Origin: Pantoea eucrina
GTDB taxonomy: Bacteria > Pseudomonadota > Gammaproteobacteria > Enterobacterales > Enterobacteriaceae
Length of the DNA: 64,000 nt
Direction: 5' to 3'
Assembly (NCBI RefSeq): GCF_001691555.1
Contig: NZ_MAYN01000008.1
Coordinates: 153,694 to 217,693, forward strand
The translations under genes were made by a program, and so were the position numbers. The notes below the pieces were generated by a model that did no database searches, was not told the origin of the DNA, and worked only from the letters and a program-made list of their open reading frames with translations. Of the stretch, positions 56,575 to 64,000 are shown one piece after another; positions within the stretch are counted from its first letter, which is position 1; every line of letters starts with the position of its first letter.

Positions 56575-56930
56575 AAAAAATGGGGGTCCGCAGTTGGATC
56601 AAAGGAGTTGACGATGGAATATGGCGCGATTATAGCCGGATCACAGAGAAATTGCTGCGCTTTCGCGGCACCCGACCCGGTGCTGCGGCTGCGCTGCGCA
56701 AACCGGAGCGGCTGCAGAAAAGCGCGACGGGCCGGCAAAATAGTAACGGGTCGATTTAGGCGAATGCTTAATTTGCTGTCAGATCGCGCCTGGAAATGCA
56801 ATTTTGAGCGTTTTTTCCTACTTCTATTCCATTATACGGCATTGATTTTAATGTCCGGCGCCCGCATTTTAGTAAAATTGCGTAGCGCGAGTATTCGCGC
56901 CCATAATTCCATGATGAAAGGATCGCGCTT
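56575..56930. other. 356-bp divergent intergenic region rlmJ/prlC
   Basis: This region must hold both promoters but I could not place a good sigma-70 or sigma-32 site with confidence. A GCGCGAGTATTCGCGC hairpin (about 56886-56901) lies just before the prlC ribosome site. No small gene is supported. Confidence 0.5.
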
Positions 56931-58973
56931 ATGACTAACCCATTACTTACCCCTTTTACCCTGCCCCCTTTTTCTGCCATCAAACCTGAACATGTCGTGC
57001 CTGCCGTGACCGAGGTTCTTGAAGAGTGCCGCGATACGGTAGACCGTGTGGTGACGCGGGGAGCGCCTTACACCTGGGAGAGTCTGGTTCAGCCAATTGC
57101 AGAAGCAGACGATCGCCTGAGCCGTGTATTTTCACCGGTCAGCCATCTGAATGCGGTAAAAAATAATCCCGATCTGCGCGACGCTTTCGACAAAGCGCTG
57201 CCGCTGCTTTCTGAATATTCTACCTGGGTTGGCCAGCACGAGGGACTCTACAAGGCATACCGCAGCCTGAAGCAAAGCGAAAGCTTTGCTGCACTCAGCC
57301 CGGAGCAGCAGCGCGCTATTGATAACAGCCTGCGTGATTTCGAGCTGTCAGGCATCGGGCTGGAAAGAGACAAACAGCGGCGCTATGGCAAAATTATGGC
57401 GCGCTTGTCGGAGCTGGGCTCAGCCTACAGCAACAATGTGCTGGACGCGACCATGGGCTGGAGCAAGCTGGTCACCGATGAAGCTGAGCTGGCGGGCGTA
57501 CCGGAAGATGCGCTTTCTGCCGCCCGTGAGCAGGCCAAACTTCGCAAGCAGGAAGGCTGGCTGCTGACGCTGGATATCCCGAGCTATCTGCCGGTTATCA
57601 CCTATTGCGACAACGCCGCGCTGCGTGAAGAGCTGTACCGTGCATACGCCACGCGCGCTTCCGATCAGGGACCCAACGCAGGCAAATGGGACAACGGCCC
57701 GATAATGGAAGAGCAGCTGGCACTGCGCCATGAGCTGGCCCAGCTGCTTGGCTATGACTCTTATGCCGATAAGTCGCTGGTGACCAAAATGGCCGATAGC
57801 CCGTCTCAGGTGATCGACTTCCTGGGCGATCTGGCAAAACGCGCGCGTCCGCAGGCTGAACAGGAGCTGGCGCAGCTGCGCGAGTTTGCTAAAGAGGTGT
57901 ACGGGGTTGATAACATGCAGCCCTGGGATATCACCTATTTTAGTGAAAAGCAGAAGCAGCATCTCTACGCGATCAGTGATGAACAGCTGCGTCCCTATTT
58001 CCCGGAAGCCCGCGTGTTAAAAGGTCTGTTTGAGGTCGTAAAACGTATCTACGGCATCAATGTAAAAGAGCGCAAAAACGTTGAGATCTATCATCACGAT
58101 GTCCGCTTTTTCGACATCTTTGATGAAAGCGGTGAGCTGCGCGGCAGTTTTTATCTGGATCTCTACGCGCGCGAGCATAAGCGCGGTGGCGCCTGGATGG
58201 ATAATTGCGTTGATAAAATGCGCAAAGCGGACGGCAGCCTGCAGAAGCCGATCGCCTACCTGACCTGTAATTTCAGCCAGCCGCTGGCGGGCAAACCTGC
58301 CCTGTTTACGCACGATGAAGTTATCACGCTGTTCCATGAATTTGGCCATGGTCTGCACCATATGCTGACGCAGGTTGAGGTTCCGGGAATATCGGGTATC
58401 AACGGCGTGCCGTGGGATGCGGTCGAACTGCCGAGCCAGTTTATGGAAAACTGGTGCTGGGAACCGGATGCACTGGATTTTATCTCTGGCCACTACGAAA
58501 CCGGCGCTTCTCTGCCGGACGAGCTGCTGGAAAAAATGCTGAAAGCGAAGAACTATCACGCGGCGCTGTTTATTCTGCGTCAGCTTGAATTCGGACTGTT
58601 CGATTTGCGGCTCCATACGGGTTTTGACCCGCAGCACGGAGCGAAGGTGATGGACACCCTGCATGCGGTCAAAAAACAGGTTGCCGTTGTGGAAGCGCCA
58701 CAGTGGGGACGCTTCCCGCATGCGTTCAGCCATATCTTTGCAGGCGGATATGCCGCCGGTTACTACAGCTATTTATGGGCCGACGTGCTGGCAGCCGATG
58801 CGTGGGCGCGCCTTAGCGATGAGGGTATCTTCAATCGTGAAACCGGTCAGGCTTTCCTTGACAATATCCTGACGCGCGGCGGTGCTGAAGAGCCGATGGA
58901 GCTGTTCAAACGCTTCCGCGGCCGGGAGCCGCAGCTTGATGCCATGCTGAAAAGCTACGGGATTCAGGGATAA
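56931..58973 (+). CDS. prlC: Oligopeptidase A (PrlC/OpdA)
   Basis: This 680-residue M3-family zinc metallopeptidase has the HEFGH zinc motif starting at His469 ([14 protein letters not shown]), with a third ligand Glu downstream in MENWCWEPD. It degrades oligopeptides and signal peptides in the cytoplasm. The length equals E. coli PrlC. GAAAGGAT precedes the ATG. rsmJ follows after 8 bp, as in E. coli, so the two are co-transcribed. Confidence 0.97.
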   Translation: MTNPLLTPFTLPPFSAIKPEHVVPAVTEVLEECRDTVDRVVTRGAPYTWESLVQPIAEADDRLSRVFSPVSHLNAVKNNPDLRDAFDKALPLLSEYSTWVGQHEGLYKAYRSLKQSESFAALSPEQQRAIDNSLRDFELSGIGLERDKQRRYGKIMARLSELGSAYSNNVLDATMGWSKLVTDEAELAGVPEDALSAAREQAKLRKQEGWLLTLDIPSYLPVITYCDNAALREELYRAYATRASDQGPNAGKWDNGPIMEEQLALRHELAQLLGYDSYADKSLVTKMADSPSQVIDFLGDLAKRARPQAEQELAQLREFAKEVYGVDNMQPWDITYFSEKQKQHLYAISDEQLRPYFPEARVLKGLFEVVKRIYGINVKERKNVEIYHHDVRFFDIFDESGELRGSFYLDLYAREHKRGGAWMDNCVDKMRKADGSLQKPIAYLTCNFSQPLAGKPALFTHDEVITLFHEFGHGLHHMLTQVEVPGISGINGVPWDAVELPSQFMENWCWEPDALDFISGHYETGASLPDELLEKMLKAKNYHAALFILRQLEFGLFDLRLHTGFDPQHGAKVMDTLHAVKKQVAVVEAPQWGRFPHAFSHIFAGGYAAGYYSYLWADVLAADAWARLSDEGIFNRETGQAFLDNILTRGGAEEPMELFKRFRGREPQLDAMLKSYGIQG

Positions 58974-58981
58974 ACCGGCTG

Positions 58982-59731
58982 GTGAACATTGGTTTAGTGG
59001 ATGAAACAGGCGCCGGAAACGGCGCCTTATTACAACTGGCAACGCGCTGGGGGCTTGAGCAGGATGAGACCGCGCCGCTCGCGCTGGTACTCACCCCTGC
59101 GCATCTTGAGCTGCGCAAGCGCGATGAGCCAAAGCTGGGCGGTATTTTCGTCGATTTTGTCTCCGGTGCCATGGCGCACCGGCGCAAATTTGGCGGCGGA
59201 CGCGGTGAGGCGGTGGCCAAAGCGGTGGGTATTAAAGGCGGCTATCTGCCGGATGTGGTCGACGCAACGGCCGGTCTCGGACGCGATGCGTTTGTGCTTG
59301 CTGCGCTGGGGTGCCGGGTACGGATGCTGGAGCGCCACCCGGTGGTCGCCGCGCTGCTTGAGGATGGCCTGCAGCGCGGCTATGCCGATAGCGAAATTGG
59401 CGGCTGGCTGCGCGAGCGGCTGACGCTGCTGCACGTAGCGAGCCAGCAGGCGCTGAGCGATATCGCACCCGCGCCGGATGTGGTCTATCTCGATCCCATG
59501 TATCCGCACAGGCAGAAAAGTGCGATGGTAAAAAAAGAGATGCGCGTATTTCAGTCGCTGGTCGGAGCCGATGAGGATGCCGATGCGCTGCTGGAGCCCG
59601 CCCGTCGCCTGGCGAAAAAGCGTATCGTGGTTAAGCGTCCTGACTACGCGCCGCCGCTGGCAGGCGTGGCAACACAGTCTGCCGTGGTAACAAAAAGCCA
59701 CCGCTTCGATATCTATCCGCCGCTAACCTGA
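58982..59731 (+). CDS. rsmJ: 16S rRNA (guanine-1516-N2)-methyltransferase
   Basis: This 249-residue SAM methyltransferase modifies G1516 of 16S rRNA. The motifs are [49 protein letters not shown] (SAM binding, about 94-109) and [15 protein letters not shown]. The start is a GTG just 8 nt after prlC, consistent with coupling. It matches E. coli RsmJ (YhiQ) almost throughout. Confidence 0.96.
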   Translation: MNIGLVDETGAGNGALLQLATRWGLEQDETAPLALVLTPAHLELRKRDEPKLGGIFVDFVSGAMAHRRKFGGGRGEAVAKAVGIKGGYLPDVVDATAGLGRDAFVLAALGCRVRMLERHPVVAALLEDGLQRGYADSEIGGWLRERLTLLHVASQQALSDIAPAPDVVYLDPMYPHRQKSAMVKKEMRVFQSLVGADEDADALLEPARRLAKKRIVVKRPDYAPPLAGVATQSAVVTKSHRFDIYPPLT

Positions 59732-59751
59732 AGCGGCAGAGCAGCAAAAAT

Positions 59752-59783
59752 AAAACAGGCCGGTTCTTCCGGCCTGTTTTTTT
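59752..59783. terminator. Bidirectional terminator rsmJ/uspA
   Basis: A 12-bp stem (AAAACAGGCCGG / CCGGCCTGTTTT) with loop TTCTT and a T run between two convergent genes. Confidence 0.94.
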
Positions 59784-60219
59784 ATTCTTCTTCGGCGTCG
59801 CGCAGCGGCACAATCAGCATATCGATATGCACGGTGTTAATCAGCTGACGCGCGGATGACATCAGCTTGCTCCAGAAATCCTGGTGATGACCGCAGACCA
59901 CCAGATCCACGTCATATTTCCGGATTGCATCCACCAGCACCTGGCCCAGATCGCCGCTGCCGCTCAGCGTTTCGCCAACCGGATAGCCTGCGCTGGCAGA
60001 GAGGGCTTTCAGGGCGCTGTGCGTCTCCTCAGAAATACGCTTCTGCATATCGCCGAGATTCACGTCAATCAGGCCGGTATAGAGATCGGAATAGTTAACG
60101 TCAACGTGAATAAGCGAGATTTTGGCGTCATAAGGGCGCGCCAGAGACACCGCTTTATCCACCAGCAGCTGGCTTTCCGGAGAGAGATCGACTGCAATCA
60201 GGATATGTTTATAGGCCAT
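59782..60219 (-). CDS. uspA: Universal stress protein A
   Basis: This 145-residue Usp-fold protein matches E. coli UspA from [24 protein letters not shown] to VPLRDAEEE. It is made strongly on growth arrest, starvation and other stress, and acts as a dimer in the cytoplasm. An AAAGGAG site precedes the ATG. It is divergent from uspB as in E. coli. Confidence 0.97.
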   Translation of the reverse strand: MAYKHILIAVDLSPESQLLVDKAVSLARPYDAKISLIHVDVNYSDLYTGLIDVNLGDMQKRISEETHSALKALSASAGYPVGETLSGSGDLGQVLVDAIRKYDVDLVVCGHHQDFWSKLMSSARQLINTVHIDMLIVPLRDAEEE

Positions 60220-60634
60220 GATAAAACTCCTTTCTCAATATTCTGGGGGGCCACCCTCCCGCAAACCACGGCGGGCGTTTTCCTTAGCGCGAAGCGGCGA
60301 TGATGCGCCGGTGACTCAATGAAACGGCAGGATCTGTTGTTATCTGCTGAGTATAGCCAGTGTCACCGGCAAATGCTGCACCGCTGCGCCTGAGTGTGAT
60401 GACGATGCGCAGAGCAGGGAGCAGGTGTAGAGTGACGATACGCGTCGCTGGAAAAAATTTGAGCAGATATTCTACACTGAAATTGCGTGCCACTTTTCTC
60501 TGGTGGCGAGGCGCAGATCTGTAAAACAACAATGCCAATCTGCTTATCGATGGCTGGCTTATTTTCCACAGGACGTTTGCAGCACTTCCCCGCTGCAGAA
60601 CACGTCATTGCGGTACCAGCCAGAAGGGGGAACT
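60220..60634. other. 415-bp divergent control region uspA/uspB
   Basis: This region holds the promoters of two stress genes. On the minus strand a TATACT box (60350-60355) could be part of a uspA promoter, but no convincing -35 box goes with it. The rest shows no structure I can assign, and no small gene. Confidence 0.5.
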
Positions 60635-60970
60635 ATGATCAGCACTATCGCGCTTTTTTGGGCTCTTTGTGTGGTTTGTCTGGTGAATATGGCGCGCTAC
60701 TTCTCTTCTTTACGTGCGCTGCTTTACGTATTGCGCGGCTGCGATCCGCTGTTATACCAGTATGTTGACGGGGCTGGCTTTTTTACGTCTCACGGTCAGC
60801 CGGGCAAGCAGGTACGGCTGGTACGCTATATCTGGCTGAAACGCTATCTTGACCATCATGACGATGAGTTTATCCGCCGCTGCGAACGCGTACGCGGTCA
60901 GTTTGTGCTGACCAGCGGGCTCTGTTTTCTGGTCGTAGTGAGCCTGGTGGCCATGGCGATCTGGCAGTAA
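60635..60970 (+). CDS. uspB: Universal stress protein B
   Basis: This 111-residue inner-membrane protein has an N-terminal helix ([23 protein letters not shown]) and a C-terminal helix ([18 protein letters not shown]), matching E. coli UspB in length and order. In E. coli it is RpoS-dependent and linked to ethanol tolerance. ATG 60635 follows AAGGGGGA; longer frames upstream are not supported. Confidence 0.95.
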   Translation: MISTIALFWALCVVCLVNMARYFSSLRALLYVLRGCDPLLYQYVDGAGFFTSHGQPGKQVRLVRYIWLKRYLDHHDDEFIRRCERVRGQFVLTSGLCFLVVVSLVAMAIWQ

Positions 60971-61002
60971 AACGGCCTCCTCATGCCGGACGCCGGCAAT
61001 AA

Positions 61003-61030
61003 AAAAGGGCGACACGGTTGTCGCCCTTTT
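61003..61030. terminator. Bidirectional terminator uspB/pitA
   Basis: An 11-bp stem (AAAAGGGCGAC / GTCGCCCTTTT) with a 6-nt loop between convergent genes. Confidence 0.92.
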
Positions 61031-61047
61031 GCCGGAATACTGCGGTA

Positions 61048-62547
61048 TCAGATCAGATGCAATGCAATCCAGTAGAGTCCGCCTGACAGCAAAATACAGA
61101 CCGGCAGCGTGAAGATCCACGCCATGGCGATGTTTTTGATGGTGCGACTCTGCAGTCCGCCGCCGTCAACCAGCATGGTGCCGGCCACAGAGGAAGAGAG
61201 GATATGCGTGGTTGAAACCGGCATACCGGTATAGCTTGCCACCCCAATCGATAGGGCAGCCGTCACCTGCGCTGACATACCCTGCGCATAGGTCATGCCT
61301 TTCTTACCGATTTTTTCACCGATGGTTGTCGCCACACGCCGCCAGCCGATCATGGTGCCGATGCCCAGCGCCAGCGCCACGGCAACGATAATCCAGACTG
61401 GCGCATACTCGATAGTGCCAAGCAGATCGCCCTTCAGCTTGCTGAGGAAGCGCTTATCATCCGCGCCGGTTTCCGGCAGCTTGGCCGCTTTATCCGCAGT
61501 ATCAGAGATGCACAGCAGCAGACGACGCATCTGGCTACGCTGATCGACAGAGAGCTGATCGTAGCTCTGCAGATTGTTCAGCAGGCCCTGAGCCCGACCG
61601 ATTGCCTGCAGCGCACGCGCGCTGTCACAGTGGAACTCCTGCGGGCCGCTCGGAACTTCTTCCGGCGTTGGCAGTGCAGGCGGTGCCATCTGCACAATGT
61701 GCGTCAGTGAATCGCCGTGCTGGCGGTAATACTGTTCGAGATGATTAACCGCATCGCGCGTGCGGGTGATGTCATACCCTGACGCATTCATATTCACGAC
61801 AAAACCCGCCGGAGCCACGCCGATCAGCACCAGCATGATCAGACCAATGCCTTTCTGTCCGTCGTTAGCGCCGTGTGAATAGCTGACGCCGATGGCCGAA
61901 ACAATCAGCGCGATGCGCGTCCAGAACGGCGGCTTTTTCTTGCCGTCAATCTTTTCACGGTCAGCGGGAGTCATATGAATACGCGCGCGTTTCTTCGTAC
62001 TGCTCCAGTAACGGCGCAGCAGGAAAATCAGGCCGCCGGCGATGATCAATCCAATAATCGGTGACAGGATCAGCGACAGAAAGATATTGATCACTTTCGG
62101 CAGATTGAGCGCATCCACCACAGAGGTGCCGGTCATCAGTGCATTGGTGAGACCAATACCGATAATCGCGCCAATCAGCGTATGAGAACTGGAGGCCGGC
62201 AGGCCCAGATACCAGGTGCCGAGGTTCCAGATAATGGCAGCCAGCAGCATGGAAAAGACCATGGCGAGGCCGTGCGCCGAACCGACATTCAACAGCAGAT
62301 CGGTAGGAAGCATATGTACGATAGCGTAGGCCACGCTCAGACCGCCGAGCAGCACGCCAAAAAAGTTGAACACACCTGCCATCACCACTGCCAGCTGCGC
62401 CCGCATCGCACGGGTGTAGATGACGGTAGCGACCGCGTTGGCTGTGTCGTGGAAGCCGTTGATTGCCTCATAAAACAATACAAACAGCAGGGCAAGAACC
62501 AATAACAGGCCGGTACTCAGGTCAAGACCAGCAAACAGATGTAGCAT
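61048..62547 (-). CDS. pitA: Low-affinity inorganic phosphate/metal symporter PitA
   Basis: This 499-residue PiT-family transporter has about ten helices and the duplicated family signature ([18 protein letters not shown] near the N-terminus and [19 protein letters not shown] in the second half). It takes up phosphate as metal-phosphate complexes with H+. The start at 62547 ([13 protein letters not shown]) matches E. coli and its 499-residue length; the extension to 62598 is not needed. No strong ribosome site was seen before it. Confidence 0.96.
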   Translation of the reverse strand: MLHLFAGLDLSTGLLLVLALLFVLFYEAINGFHDTANAVATVIYTRAMRAQLAVVMAGVFNFFGVLLGGLSVAYAIVHMLPTDLLLNVGSAHGLAMVFSMLLAAIIWNLGTWYLGLPASSSHTLIGAIIGIGLTNALMTGTSVVDALNLPKVINIFLSLILSPIIGLIIAGGLIFLLRRYWSSTKKRARIHMTPADREKIDGKKKPPFWTRIALIVSAIGVSYSHGANDGQKGIGLIMLVLIGVAPAGFVVNMNASGYDITRTRDAVNHLEQYYRQHGDSLTHIVQMAPPALPTPEEVPSGPQEFHCDSARALQAIGRAQGLLNNLQSYDQLSVDQRSQMRRLLLCISDTADKAAKLPETGADDKRFLSKLKGDLLGTIEYAPVWIIVAVALALGIGTMIGWRRVATTIGEKIGKKGMTYAQGMSAQVTAALSIGVASYTGMPVSTTHILSSSVAGTMLVDGGGLQSRTIKNIAMAWIFTLPVCILLSGGLYWIALHLI

Positions 62548-62788
62548 AAACGTTACGCCATTTTGGAGGACATGAACGCGGCGCATTATCTGCGACAACG
62601 CACTGTATGGGAAAGAGAAATATAGCCTTTTTTTGTCTTAAAATGATAACCCGGAGGACAAAACAAGGTAAAAGAGCCTAAAAATGAAACAGTTACATTA
62701 TGACATATTTACAGCATTTTTTTGAAGGTGGCGCAAAAAGCCGCAGATCACTACAATCAGCGCCTTTCGTAATCAGGTGGGCATCGCA

Positions 62789-63973
62789 GTGGAAAAGTTT
62801 GACGTTATCGTAATAGGGGCAGGCGCAGCCGGTATGTTCTGTGCAGCGCAGGCGGGACAGCGCGGGCGCCGCGTACTGCTGCTGGATAACGGCAAAAAAG
62901 CGGGCCGTAAGATCCTGATGTCAGGCGGCGGCCGCTGCAACTTTACGAATCTGTATACCGAGCCGGCGGCCTACCTGTCGCACAATCCGCACTTCTGCAA
63001 ATCTGCGCTGGCGCGTTACACCCAGTGGGATTTTATCGATCTGGTTAACCGGTACGGCATCGCCTGGCACGAAAAAACGCTGGGTCAGCTGTTTTGCGAC
63101 GACTCAGCGCAGCACATTGTCGATATGCTGCTGAAAGAGTGTGAGGCGGGTGCGGTGACGCTGCGGCTGCGCAGCGAAGTGCTGAGCACGGCACGCGACG
63201 GCGAGGGGTTCCGGTTGCAGCTTAATGGCACAGACGTATGGGCAGAGAAGCTGGTGATCGCCAGCGGCGGATTATCGATGCCGGGACTGGGTGCGTCGCC
63301 GTTTGGTTACAAAGTGGCAGAGCAGTTTGGTCTGCGCGTCTACCCGACCCGCGCCGGACTGGTGCCGTTTACGCTGCATAAACCGCTGCTGGAGCAGCTC
63401 AGCACGCTGTCGGGCGTTGCGCTGCCAGCCACCATTGAAGCGCAGGACGGCACGCTGTTTAAGGAAGCGATGCTGTTTACCCATCGCGGCCTCTCTGGTC
63501 CGGCAGTGCTGCAGATCTCCAGTTACTGGCAGCCAGGGGAGTTTGTCAGCGTTAACCTGTTGCCGGCACTGGCGCTGACGGATTACCTCGATGAGCAGCG
63601 CAGCGCGCACCCCAACCTCAGCCTGAAAAACAGCCTGGCGAAGATCCTGCCGAAGCGACTGGTGGAGGTCCTGCAGGCGATGAACCAGATCCCGGATGTC
63701 ACCCTGAAGCAGCTCAACAGCAAACAGCAGGCTGAGCTGGCGCAGTTACTGCACCAGTGGCGCGTACAGCCAAACGGCACCGAAGGCTATCGCACCGCGG
63801 AGGTTACGCTGGGCGGTGTTGATACCACCCAGCTCTCTTCAAAAACCATGGAAGCGCGTGACGTACCGGGCCTCTATTTCATTGGCGAAGTCGCGGATGT
63901 GACCGGCTGGCTGGGTGGCTATAATTTCCAGTGGGCGTGGAGTTCTGCCTGGGCCTGCGCCCAGGCACTCTGA
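62789..63973 (+). CDS. yhiN: HI0933/YhiN-family flavoprotein
   Basis: This 394-residue FAD-dependent protein has the dinucleotide motif DVIVIGAGAAGMFCAAQAG (about 5-23), KKAGRKILMSGGGRCNFTN, and the C-terminal GLYFIGEVADVTGWLGGYNFQWAWSSAWACAQ. It matches E. coli YhiN over its whole length. The biochemical role is not established; some relatives reduce bile-acid intermediates. I chose GTG 62789, which aligns with the E. coli start and has CAGGTGG upstream; a GTG at 62777 is the alternative. Confidence 0.94.
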   Translation: MEKFDVIVIGAGAAGMFCAAQAGQRGRRVLLLDNGKKAGRKILMSGGGRCNFTNLYTEPAAYLSHNPHFCKSALARYTQWDFIDLVNRYGIAWHEKTLGQLFCDDSAQHIVDMLLKECEAGAVTLRLRSEVLSTARDGEGFRLQLNGTDVWAEKLVIASGGLSMPGLGASPFGYKVAEQFGLRVYPTRAGLVPFTLHKPLLEQLSTLSGVALPATIEAQDGTLFKEAMLFTHRGLSGPAVLQISSYWQPGEFVSVNLLPALALTDYLDEQRSAHPNLSLKNSLAKILPKRLVEVLQAMNQIPDVTLKQLNSKQQAELAQLLHQWRVQPNGTEGYRTAEVTLGGVDTTQLSSKTMEARDVPGLYFIGEVADVTGWLGGYNFQWAWSSAWACAQAL

Positions 63974-64000
63974 GCATTACTGGCGGCTCAGCAGCAGCTG

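Overview
The window is a stretch of enterobacterial chromosome of fairly high GC. Gene content and protein similarity point to the Enterobacterales, most likely the Erwiniaceae (Pantoea, Mixta or Erwinia type). The genus is an inference from recall; no database search was possible. Nearly every gene is intact and densely packed. No prophage, CRISPR array or secretion system was seen.

Layout. 1-12.5 kb: end of an rRNA-linked tRNA cluster (tRNA-Trp), then hdfR/maoP, comM, and the complete isoleucine-valine block ilvL-ilvX-ilvG-M-E-D-A with the divergent ilvY/ilvC pair. This is the same order as in E. coli, with a leader-peptide attenuator and an intact ilvG. 12.5-13 kb: a tandem array of 90-bp palindromic repeats. 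13-21.3 kb: a yhjE-yhjD-yhjC-like block, then accessory metabolic genes (SDR, PhzF-like, GST, a divergent MocR/LysE pair). 21.3-29.7 kb: mqo, a small membrane protein, mntP with an MntR-like operator, an unrecognised 25-codon ORF with a strong promoter, a FAHD hydrolase, a fluoride riboswitch driving crcB, a sugar isomerase-like gene, an esterase, a glutathionyl-hydroquinone reductase and a LysR regulator. 29.8-30.2 kb: a second array of the same repeat family.

30.3-37.9 kb: FemAB-like protein, ABC exporter, GNAT, an orphan periplasmic sugar-binding protein, a sugar-acid MFS transporter and an HD-GYP phosphodiesterase. 38-45.2 kb: kdpFABCD with a conserved KdpE-type operator but no kdpE after kdpD. 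45.3-52 kb: yqhA, a LysR/MFS pair, a CPA1 antiporter, a small secreted protein, a Tat-exported hydrolase and an alcohol dehydrogenase-like gene. 52-64 kb: the conserved gor-rlmJ-prlC-rsmJ-uspA-uspB-pitA-yhiN block, interrupted between gor and rlmJ by a tnpB-only IS200/IS605-family element and rnz.

How it works together. The first part makes branched-chain amino acids under attenuation and IlvY control. The middle is rich in ion handling (Mn export, F- export, high-affinity K+ uptake, Na+/H+ or K+/H+ antiport, phosphate uptake) and in redox or detoxification enzymes. The signals most worth a second look are the fluoride riboswitch with a readable terminator switch, the short ORF with a Pro-Pro-Gly motif and hairpin between mntP and the FAHD gene, the missing kdpE, and the two palindromic repeat arrays.
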